A DNA stretch of 16,295 nucleotides. Origin: an uncultured bacterium (GTDB taxonomy: Bacteria > Cyanobacteriota > Vampirovibrionia > Gastranaerophilales > Gastranaerophilaceae). Location: NCBI GenBank assembly GCA_900554385.1, contig USHE01000019.1, positions 1 to 16,295 of the forward strand. The letters are read 5' to 3'. Shown here one piece after another: positions 6,101 through 11,725 of the stretch (the stretch's first letter is position 1; each line of letters starts with the position of its first letter). The notes below the pieces were generated by a model. That model was not told where the DNA came from. It did no database searches and saw only the letters and a list, made by a program, of their open reading frames with translations. Made by a program: the position numbers and the translations under genes.

Positions 6101-8445
6101 TGTTTGTTATTTTCATGTTCAGCAGAAATTCCGTTCATTCTTTCAATAATTTCGACTCCCAGAGTATTAATTTTATCAGAAATATTGATGGAATTTTGGG
6201 AAAGTTCATTTAATGCAGATTTTACTTCAACAAGCTTTGTTGGAACTTCCGGGTCTTGCTGCGGAAGTTCAATTTGAGCTATTTGAGTTTGTGTTTTTTG
6301 AATTTCGCTGTTAACATTATTCAAAATTTCTTTTAGTTCTTCTGAATTACTGTTATTATTTTGAATATCGTCAAGTTTCTCTATAAGAGTATTGCCAAAA
6401 TTATTAAATTTTTCCGTAATATTAGATGAAGATTGCAAAATGTTTGCTCTCAAACATTCAATAATGGTTTTAAGTTCGTTTATATTATTATTTACGCCTG
6501 CAGACGCTTCATCTTTAGCCTGTTCAAAAGCTGAAATTTTACCTGCAATTTCTTTTGTCAGGTTGTCTTCCATTGTGAATAATTTTGAAGTAACTGTTTC
6601 AAAACGATGTTCAAGTGTATTTTTTATATCAGTAAGATTTTCCGAATCCTTTTCAATATTTTCTATCACATTTGAGTTAATATCATCCAATTTTAAAGAT
6701 GTATTAGCTATATAGTCTTTTATTTCCAAAATTTCGGAAAGAGAATTATCGAGATTGATTGAAGATGAAGATATAACGCTTTGTAAATCAGTAAGGTATT
6801 TTTGGATTTCTTCACTTCTGGCTGTGGTTAATTCTTTCAATTCTGCCAAATTAATCAAATTTTTGTCTGCAAAATCCCCTAACTTTTCTTCAAAGTTATT
6901 TATATCAGAAGACATTTTATCTGTTGTGTTGTCAAGTTTTTCTATAAGATTGCCCGAGCTTTGTGAAATATTAGCCCGCATGCATTCAAGAATTGCTTTG
7001 ACATCATTGAAATTTTCGTTTACTGATGCGTGAATATTATCTTTTAATTGTTCCATATTGGAAGCATTTGACCCTATTTCTTTGATAAGATTGTCTTCCA
7101 TAAGGTATAACTTTGAATCAATTCCGGAAATCTTATTTGAAAGTATTTCTTTAAGTTCGTCTGATTTTTTTGAACCTGATTGGATTTCAGCTGCAAGGCT
7201 GTTGTTTATGTCGTCAAGTTTCAGGGCTGTATTTGCGATATAGTTTTTTATTTCTGTAAGTTCTGCAATAGAGTTGCCTGTATTTATATTCATTGCCGAA
7301 AGCATATCTTCCAGTGTTTTTAAATAATTTTGAACCTCTTGAACTTTGGAATTTAATATTGATTTGATATTTTCTTCGTTCAGGTTAATATTATCGGACA
7401 GTTTTCCGATATCGTTAGAAATAACATCCAATTCCTGTAATTTTTTTGTAAATATTTCAGATGACAAAGTTTCCTGATGTGTTTGCATTTCGTCAGAGAA
7501 TGATACAAACAATTGTTTTATGGAGCTTAGATAATTTATTAAATTATCAGCCACATTGTTTTTAAATTCATTAAGATTGTCATTTGTATTTTTAATATTT
7601 TGACTAACCGTATCAATATTTTTATTTAAATCATAAAGGCTGTTATCATTTTTGTTAATGTTTTCAATAATTGTTGTAAGATTCTCGGTGGAAGTTGTTT
7701 TTAATTCATTGTGAATTTCAACAATTTTCTTTCCGAGGATGTTAATATCATTTTTTACTTCGTCAAAATTTTTAGTATCAGCAATTGCGTTTGTGATGCT
7801 GTTTTTAAATTTATTCAAATTGTTATTTGAATTTATGATATTTTGATTAACCGTATCAATATTTTTATCCAGATCATTTCTTAGACTGTTAATATTATTT
7901 TCATTTTTATTAATATTTTCTATGATAGCTGCAAGATGTTCTCCGGAAGATTGTTTTAATTCGTTGTGAATTTCAATCATTTTGTTGCCGAGGAGATTAA
8001 TATCTGCTTTTATTGCGTCAAATTCTTTTGGGTCGCCAATGGAATTTTTAAGAGTTTCTATACGGGCATACAATGCGCCTATCCCCTGTGCAACCTGATT
8101 AAAATCTTGCTTAATGGTATCGCTTAAATCGTTATGAACTCTGGATAATCCTGAATTAACGGTGTTTTCTATTCTTTCAATTTTTGAATTATCTTCATTA
8201 GGAAATAATTCCTTTAAAATTGCTGATTTTTGTATAATTCCACTGATTTCTCTTTGTATATTGTCAAAGATATTTTGTTTTTCAAAATTAAAACTCATAA
8301 AATTGTCATTAAATGACTTTTCAAGTCCCTTGACCTGTTCAAGTACAGCATTAATTGCCTGTCTGTCGTTATGGGCTGCCATATAATCAATTTTTGAATT
8401 TATTTCGTTTAATATTCTGTTAAAATCTTCAGCATTCTGAGTCAT
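3136..8445 (-). CDS. Giant (1769-residue) repetitive coiled-coil protein, function unknown
   Basis: I do not recognise this protein. It is almost wholly predicted helix and coiled coil: rich in Asn, Asp, Glu, Ile, Leu, Lys and Ser, with few aromatic, Pro or Gly residues. It has no signal peptide, membrane segment, nucleotide-binding motif or enzymatic motif, so it is probably cytoplasmic. Three internal repeat families are visible. Family A has two units starting at Phe142 (FDAIKADIN) and Phe227 (FDEVKNDIN). Family B has two units starting at Tyr402 (YIANTALKLDD) and Tyr578 (YIANTSLKLDD), each with an EC(M/L)RANI segment 85 residues on, and a decayed third unit near His829. Family C has anchors LDVLAS, ADILAM, VDILAM and VDILAM at 1274, 1303, 1346 and 1396. 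A Pro cluster (LPQQDPEVP, near 725-735) looks like a hinge. The C-terminus is a Leu/Ile-rich zipper. If wholly helical it could span up to about 260 nm. The start ATG has only a weak AAAG upstream, but a promoter lies nearby. It overlaps glcD. Possible roles include a cytoskeletal, scaffold or surface-anchoring rod. Confidence 0.85.
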   Translation of the reverse strand: MTQNAEDFNRILNEINSKIDYMAAHNDRQAINAVLEQVKGLEKSFNDNFMSFNFEKQNIFDNIQREISGIIQKSAILKELFPNEDNSKIERIENTVNSGLSRVHNDLSDTIKQDFNQVAQGIGALYARIETLKNSIGDPKEFDAIKADINLLGNKMIEIHNELKQSSGEHLAAIIENINKNENNINSLRNDLDKNIDTVNQNIINSNNNLNKFKNSITNAIADTKNFDEVKNDINILGKKIVEIHNELKTTSTENLTTIIENINKNDNSLYDLNKNIDTVSQNIKNTNDNLNEFKNNVADNLINYLSSIKQLFVSFSDEMQTHQETLSSEIFTKKLQELDVISNDIGKLSDNINLNEENIKSILNSKVQEVQNYLKTLEDMLSAMNINTGNSIAELTEIKNYIANTALKLDDINNSLAAEIQSGSKKSDELKEILSNKISGIDSKLYLMEDNLIKEIGSNASNMEQLKDNIHASVNENFNDVKAILECMRANISQSSGNLIEKLDNTTDKMSSDINNFEEKLGDFADKNLINLAELKELTTARSEEIQKYLTDLQSVISSSSINLDNSLSEILEIKDYIANTSLKLDDINSNVIENIEKDSENLTDIKNTLEHRFETVTSKLFTMEDNLTKEIAGKISAFEQAKDEASAGVNNNINELKTIIECLRANILQSSSNITEKFNNFGNTLIEKLDDIQNNNSNSEELKEILNNVNSEIQKTQTQIAQIELPQQDPEVPTKLVEVKSALNELSQNSINISDKINTLGVEIIERMNGISAEHENNKQNTSEIKTLLDYVTDEMGKTNDKISNTILNTAKSKEEVLLGIEEVKNHISAIKTALADLNTETTDKINEKLFVIESKLIDNSETYEQNLSQLNTKLGEYIKNVELISEETNSKLADSAGEFVDIKSNLNEIQDKLTFLNTDQKSFFEDNITSIIEKIDEVTNHLTAHREEIKLDIKDVVRENITFVDKGLEYLKLTLDEIQSGQAENTADISNKLTNTLNDIKQELELVSTDINEIYQTRTDAIIKEFEPLKTAIVDLTSFDFNEVISDIKNQIELSYLNLLQELNKNLIENHDTYINIENTYKDVVARCASLQECIDDFSKNNLELINSTIAGLDLNVRSTLEKHDKFLDEWKIYSEKLEKKLTENSAEIEHSLLSVLDELQKTIDEKVKAGNAELKDCMAVMLNNEDLMIAVESVNSDISTQLDSIKSILSNKHQNIETSVAGIEKNITDKLNSIQLDLMDKPDEEEQINKFANLMKVALTDLQSALTKKLDVLASNDNSEIINEIVKLTDSLKELHSKADILAMEDDSDIREGIADISQKLHDTAELNNKISENINTLHQKVDILAMTDDNEIREGISDIQENISDIADKLNSTSDADSKISEMIDALHNKVDILAMADDSDLREEVADVKDLICEQKKLFENLENSQKAQEIDNYLQNLLNEINKIDLEKNTKDIKDAVMSAILSVTDQITFVEETEEIKDFVEEKTNVINQTLLDLKKQLNHIASSNSDMDLYSYTLQDVESDIAKLRLALNEISSSSANNEVGVISSNINRMAKSIEELRQTVTGTQSNEAKGDFGKLNEDILSISARTNKLLLNSDESYRILCDSMDEFNRKTDYLQEQLDIINSKNLDIRLEQIDKNVNTAMSSGKVLESVMMYLGEWMDGTTDVVNSIYDKASKTASVQKAIDELKENLPEKQELLNIIEDKFEEQQSRIDRLEKKLEKAITMLEERNSDTVQEKIAGIETQLTKLSSNIEKLTSYVDE

Positions 8446-8486
8446 TAATTTCTACTTTCTTTTTCAATACACATACACCTGTTTGT

Positions 8487-8515
8487 ATTTTACCAGACTA
8501 ATAATTTAAGCGCAA
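8487..8515 (-). promoter_or_regulatory. Candidate extended -10 promoter of the coiled-coil / glcD unit
   Basis: On the minus strand TGGTAAAAT is an extended -10 (TAAAAT at 8492-8487) with a weak -35 TTGCGC 17 bp upstream. Transcription would start near 8480, giving a leader of about 35 nt before the ATG at 8445. Confidence 0.45.
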
Positions 8516-8532
8516 AATATTAACTAAATTTA

Positions 8533-8544
8533 TTACAATTGTAA
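8533..8544. promoter_or_regulatory. Perfect 12-bp palindrome between divergent promoters, candidate operator
   Basis: TTACAATTGTAA is an exact palindrome lying between the leftward promoter (-10 at 8487-8492) and the rightward promoter (-10 at 8575-8580). A second exact palindrome, AAAAAGCTTTTT, follows at 8549-8560. Their placement suits a regulator controlling both divergent units. The regulator is unknown, and short palindromes are common in AT-rich DNA. Confidence 0.35.
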
Positions 8545-8571
8545 AGATAAAAAGCTTTTTTTGTGTAGAAG

Positions 8572-8580
8572 TGCTATAAT
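8572..8580 (+). promoter_or_regulatory. Perfect extended -10 promoter of the oxidoreductase operon
   Basis: TGCTATAAT matches the extended -10 consensus at every defined base. No convincing -35 is seen at 17 bp, as is common for extended -10 promoters. Transcription would begin near 8587, which rules out the upstream TTG at 8561 as the start of the ferredoxin gene. Confidence 0.7.
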
Positions 8581-8617
8581 ATTTTTCAGGCATGGTGAAA
8601 GGAAATTTAAGAATATT

Positions 8618-8830
8618 ATGAGCCATATAGTTATTGATTCGGAGAAATGTAAAGCTTGTTACCTTTGCGTGGAAGAATGTCCGAAAAAATTGATAAAAGT
8701 AAGTGAAAAAACAAATAAATTAGGGGATCACCTTGTAGAATTTTGTGACCCTGACCATCAGTGTATCGGTTGTGCAATGTGTGCAACCAGATGTCCGGAT
8801 TTAGCAATTACTGAAGTATACAGAGGTTAA
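8618..8830 (+). CDS. korD: 2-oxoacid:ferredoxin oxidoreductase delta subunit (2x[4Fe-4S] ferredoxin)
   Basis: This 70-residue ferredoxin-like subunit carries electrons from the thiamine diphosphate site of the oxidoreductase to external ferredoxin. It has two classical CxxCxxCxxxCP clusters: Cys11, 14, 17, 21 and Cys49, 52, 55, 59. Every ligand is present, so two [4Fe-4S] clusters are expected. The frame is open back to a TTG at 8561, but that codon precedes the predicted transcription start. The ATG at 8618 also gives the family's usual short N-terminus, with AAAGGA at 8598-8603 as a somewhat distant ribosome binding site. The stop codon is followed one base later by the alpha-subunit ATG, so the four subunits form one tight operon. 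Confidence 0.92.
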   Translation: MSHIVIDSEKCKACYLCVEECPKKLIKVSEKTNKLGDHLVEFCDPDHQCIGCAMCATRCPDLAITEVYRG

Positions 8831-8831
8831 T

Positions 8832-9905
8832 ATGACTGAATGTTTAGTGAAAACCAATAAAAAGATTTTGATAAAAGGAAATTACGCGATAGCGAATGCG
8901 GCTGTAATTGCAGGCTGCGAATGCTATTTCGGGTATCCAATTACTCCGCAGAGTGAAATTGGTGAATTCATGAGCGGAAAAATGCAGGAGCTTAAGAGGG
9001 CTTATGTTTCAGCAGAAAGCGAGCTTGCTGCTATAAATATGGTGATTGGAGCGTGTTCTACAGGTGCTAAAGCTATGACATCATCATCATCTTGTGCCGT
9101 TGCACTTATGCAGGAGGCGTTGTCTTACGCAACATCTGATCAGCTTCCGGTTGTGCTTGTAAGTGTTATGCGCGGCGGTCCGGGGTTAGGAAATATTTAT
9201 CCTTCCCAAGGCGATTACAATCAGGCTACTGTCGGCGGCGGAAACGGAGATTATAAGTTGATAGTTCTTGCGCCTTCTACCGTTCAGGAATGCGTTGACT
9301 TAACTTATAAAGCCTTTTATCTAGCACACAAATACAGAAATCCGACCGTACTTTTGGCTGATGGTTTATTGGGGCAAATGATGGAGCCTGTTGAGTTTGG
9401 AGAGTATCCTTATCCTGAGGTTGATAATTCAGCCTGGGCTTTGACAGGTGCGCAAGGACGTTCCGGCAGAGTTATTCGCTCATATGCTCCTCTTGCGGAT
9501 AATCAGTGCAAGTATCTTAACGAATTGTTTGATAAATACAAACAGATTGAAGAAAATGAAACAGAGTGGGAAGAATTTGAAACAGATGACGCGGAGTTGA
9601 TAATAACTTGCTTTGGAAGTCCTTCCCGTAACGTTAAATCAGCAGTTCGTACATGTAGGAAAGAGGGTATTAAAGTTGGTATGTTAAGACCGATTACCTT
9701 GTATCCGTTCCCGTCTGCAAGAATTTCAGAACTTGCATCTAAGGCTAAGATGTTCCTTGATATTGAAATAAATATGGGACAGATGTTGAAGGATGTTAAA
9801 CTTGCCGTAAACGGAAAAGTTCCTGTGGAATTTTACAACAGACCTGTTGGTAACCCGCCGGAAGTTGATGATATTGTTAATGAAATTAAAAAATTGATAT
9901 TATAA
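8832..9905 (+). CDS. vorB: 2-oxoacid:ferredoxin oxidoreductase alpha subunit (VorB/KorA type)
   Basis: This 357-residue alpha subunit belongs to the family that oxidatively decarboxylates a 2-oxoacid to acyl-CoA, reducing ferredoxin. The pyrimidine-binding region includes FGYPITPQSE (33-42), SAESELAAINMV (60-71), the Ser-rich MTSSSS stretch (about 82-87) and RGGPGLGNIYPSQGDY. The sequence looks most like proteins labelled 3-methyl-2-oxobutanoate (2-oxoisovalerate) ferredoxin oxidoreductase VorB. Close relatives are also annotated as 2-oxoglutarate KorA, and I cannot settle the substrate from sequence. The C-terminal part (from about 240) is the transketolase C-terminal-like domain, containing ITCFGSPSRNVKSA. 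Ribosome binding site AGAGG lies five bases upstream of the ATG. The gene is full length. Confidence 0.92.
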   Translation: MTECLVKTNKKILIKGNYAIANAAVIAGCECYFGYPITPQSEIGEFMSGKMQELKRAYVSAESELAAINMVIGACSTGAKAMTSSSSCAVALMQEALSYATSDQLPVVLVSVMRGGPGLGNIYPSQGDYNQATVGGGNGDYKLIVLAPSTVQECVDLTYKAFYLAHKYRNPTVLLADGLLGQMMEPVEFGEYPYPEVDNSAWALTGAQGRSGRVIRSYAPLADNQCKYLNELFDKYKQIEENETEWEEFETDDAELIITCFGSPSRNVKSAVRTCRKEGIKVGMLRPITLYPFPSARISELASKAKMFLDIEINMGQMLKDVKLAVNGKVPVEFYNRPVGNPPEVDDIVNEIKKLIL

Positions 9906-9914
9906 AGGAATAAA

Positions 9915-10679
9915 ATGACAACTCTTACTCAAACATTTAAAATTGCAGATTCATTCAGAGAAGGTGCGAAATACTCTTTTTGCCCCGGGTGTGACCACGG
10001 GGTTGCAATAAGGCTTATTGCGGAATGTCTGGATGAATATAATCTTAAAGAAAAAGCGATATTGACTGCATCAATCGGATGTTCGGTTACGGCGTATGAT
10101 TTTCTTGATGTGGATTCAATAGAAGCTCCTCACGGCAGAGCGCTTGCTGAAGCTACCGGAGTGAAACGTGCAAGACCTGATAAATTCGTGTTTACCTATC
10201 AAGGGGATGGCGATTTTGCATCAATAGGGCTGGCAGAGAGTTTACATGCTGCTTTAAGAGGCGAAAATCTTACAGCGATATGTATCAATAATACAACTTA
10301 TGGTATGACAGGCGGACAGCTTGGACCGACTACGCTTGTGGGTCAGGTTACTACGACTTCTCCAACAGGAAGAAATGTTGAATATTACGGTTATCCGATA
10401 AAGATTGCCGAGCATGTGGCTTTGTGTGACGGAACAGCATATTCAGCAAGAGTTTCCCTTGATACTGTTGCAAATATTCGAAAAGCTAAACAGTCAATAA
10501 AAAAAGCATTTGAAGCTCAATTGAACGGACTTGGGTTTGGTTTTGTAGAAATTTTGTCTACTTGTCCGACTAACTGGAAAATGACACCGCAGCAGGCTCA
10601 TCCAAGAGTTAGAGAACAAATGATGAATGTCTTTAAACCCGGTGTCTATAAAGATATAACTGAACATAAAGAGAATTAA
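9915..10679 (+). CDS. korB: 2-oxoacid:ferredoxin oxidoreductase beta subunit (thiamine diphosphate binding)
   Basis: This 254-residue subunit holds the thiamine diphosphate and Mg2+ site. The TPP motif is clear: GDGD at 97-100, then NN at 125-126 (CINNTTYGMTGGQ). The N-terminal FCPGCDHG (22-29) is the family's cysteine-containing start, and IGCSV (54-58) supplies a further conserved Cys. It pairs with the preceding alpha subunit to form the catalytic core. Spacing to the alpha gene is nine bases, with AAAGGA as ribosome binding site five bases before the ATG. Length is in the usual 250-300 range for free-standing beta subunits. As with the alpha subunit, 2-oxoglutarate and branched-chain 2-oxoacids are both possible substrates. 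Confidence 0.93.
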   Translation: MTTLTQTFKIADSFREGAKYSFCPGCDHGVAIRLIAECLDEYNLKEKAILTASIGCSVTAYDFLDVDSIEAPHGRALAEATGVKRARPDKFVFTYQGDGDFASIGLAESLHAALRGENLTAICINNTTYGMTGGQLGPTTLVGQVTTTSPTGRNVEYYGYPIKIAEHVALCDGTAYSARVSLDTVANIRKAKQSIKKAFEAQLNGLGFGFVEILSTCPTNWKMTPQQAHPRVREQMMNVFKPGVYKDITEHKEN

Positions 10680-10690
10680 GGAAATAGGTG

Positions 10691-11239
10691 ATGGAAAAGA
10701 ATTTTATAATTGCCGGTTTTGGCGGACAAGGCGTTTTGCTAGCAGGAGAAGTTCTTGCAAATGCGTTTATGATTGATGGACAACAAGTTACTTGGTATCC
10801 TTGTTATGGTGCGGAGATGCGTGGCGGAACCGTAAATTGTGAAATAGTTATGAATACTGAAGAAGAAGTTAGTGCTGTAAATAAAAAAGAAGCTGATTTT
10901 GTCATTGCATTAAATCAGGCGTCTGTTGAAAGATTTGTTTCCAAAATTAAAAAAGGCGGATGGATGATTGCTAATTCTTCTTTGGCAAAAGAAATTAAAA
11001 CAAGAACTGACATAAATTATCTTTTTGCACCAATTACAAAGTTGGCAGAAAATGTTGGTAATATTAAAATGGCTAATATATTAGCATTAGGAATTGTTGC
11101 AAAAGTCAGCAAGCTTGTTTCTGTGGAAACCCTTGCAGAGGCTTTGGATAACGTCATTCCCGCTCATAGAAAAAATTTACTGCCGCTTAACTTAAAAGCT
11201 TTAAAAATAGGCTATGAGTATGATTTATTGCCTGTATAA
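10691..11239 (+). CDS. korC: 2-oxoacid:ferredoxin oxidoreductase gamma subunit
   Basis: This 182-residue protein matches the gamma subunit family (pyruvate/ketoisovalerate oxidoreductase, catalytic gamma). It begins with a Rossmann-like glycine motif, GFGGQGV (9-15), followed by YGAEMRGGTVNCEIV, both typical of the family. The core is completed by an alpha/beta segment with NIKMANILALG. I prefer the ATG at 10691, which is eight bases after AAGGA (10678-10682), over the in-frame GTG at 10688. The gene closes the operon. No strong terminator follows, only a weak imperfect stem (AATCCAAA 11238-11245 with TTTGGATT 11271-11278). Confidence 0.92.
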   Translation: MEKNFIIAGFGGQGVLLAGEVLANAFMIDGQQVTWYPCYGAEMRGGTVNCEIVMNTEEEVSAVNKKEADFVIALNQASVERFVSKIKKGGWMIANSSLAKEIKTRTDINYLFAPITKLAENVGNIKMANILALGIVAKVSKLVSVETLAEALDNVIPAHRKNLLPLNLKALKIGYEYDLLPV

Positions 11240-11302
11240 TCCAAAATCACCTAAAGAAATGATTTAAAAGTTTGGATTTATGATTATTCTTATAATGTAA
11301 AA

Positions 11303-11338
11303 CGGATTGCGTATTAAACGTATAGATTTTGCAGTCCG
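11303..11338 (+). other. Possible RNA stem-loop ahead of the 76-residue gene
   Basis: CGGATTGC (11303-11310) can pair with GCAGTCCG (11331-11338) with one G-U pair, enclosing a 20-nt loop. It lies about 45 nt upstream of the next GTG start. No known riboswitch is recognised, and it may be incidental. Confidence 0.25.
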
Positions 11339-11382
11339 CAAAGGATTTATTAACCGTAATACATTAAAGAGGTTTTTTTGTT

Positions 11383-11613
11383 GTGAAAAAAGAACTTATT
11401 CAATCAATAAAAGAGAAAGAAGAACAATTAGAAAAGCTAAAAGTTCATGTTGACAAAAGTTTTATCTGCTCCGAATTATATAACAAGGTCGTTTTGGAAA
11501 AAGCTATATTAAAAAAACAATTGGATGATTTAGAAAGAAATAAATTTGCGGACAAAGTTCGCTATTTATTCCCTCGTAAAAAAACGCGTATTTGTGATTA
11601 TTTCAGAAAATAG
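11383..11613 (+). CDS. Small basic coiled-coil protein of unknown function
   Basis: I do not recognise this 76-residue protein. Residues 1-55 are a Lys/Glu-rich amphipathic helix pair (KELIQSIKEKEEQLEKL, then LEKAILKKQLDDLERNK) separated by DKSFICSELYN. The last 20 residues are strongly basic (VRYLFPRKKTRICDYFRK). There is no signal peptide or membrane segment. The start is a GTG ten bases after AAAGAGG (11366-11372), and no in-frame ATG is available. It stands alone between the oxidoreductase operon and ppdK in the same direction. A DNA-, RNA- or membrane-surface-binding role is conceivable from the tail, but nothing visible proves it. Confidence 0.6.
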   Translation: MKKELIQSIKEKEEQLEKLKVHVDKSFICSELYNKVVLEKAILKKQLDDLERNKFADKVRYLFPRKKTRICDYFRK

Positions 11614-11654
11614 CCCATAAAATTTAGACGGCAAGATTTTGTTTTTTGTAAAAA

Positions 11655-11688
11655 AACATGTTCATGTTACAATCTCCATATAGATAAT
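11655..11688 (+). promoter_or_regulatory. Candidate regulatory dyad and -10 upstream of ppdK
   Basis: AACATG-TT-CATGTT (11655-11668) is a 6-bp inverted repeat with a 2-bp spacer. It lies just ahead of a -10-like GATAAT (11683-11688) about 38 nt upstream of the ppdK ATG. The -35 would fall within the dyad, which could allow repression there. No regulator is identified. Confidence 0.3.
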
Positions 11689-11725
11689 GATTATTTATTA
11701 ATTCTGTAAAAAAAGGAGAAAAACT

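Noticed and set aside
3170..8386. Many plus-strand frames of 60-143 codons opposite the giant coiled-coil gene
   Set aside because: They are antisense shadows of a repetitive, biased-composition gene. Their products are Ser/Phe/Ile-rich with no domain, ribosome binding site or promoter.
3136..8445. The giant protein as an SMC-like ATPase or a phage tape-measure protein
   Set aside because: There is no Walker A, Walker B or ABC signature at either end, no membrane segments, and no phage genes around it.
8561..8617. TTG start at 8561 for the ferredoxin subunit
   Set aside because: It lies upstream of the predicted transcription start (about 8587) and adds a non-homologous N-terminus. The ATG at 8618 fits the family.
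11383..11613. Spo0E-like aspartyl phosphatase
   Set aside because: The size and helical hairpin are similar, but the SQELD signature is absent (SELYN is in its place).
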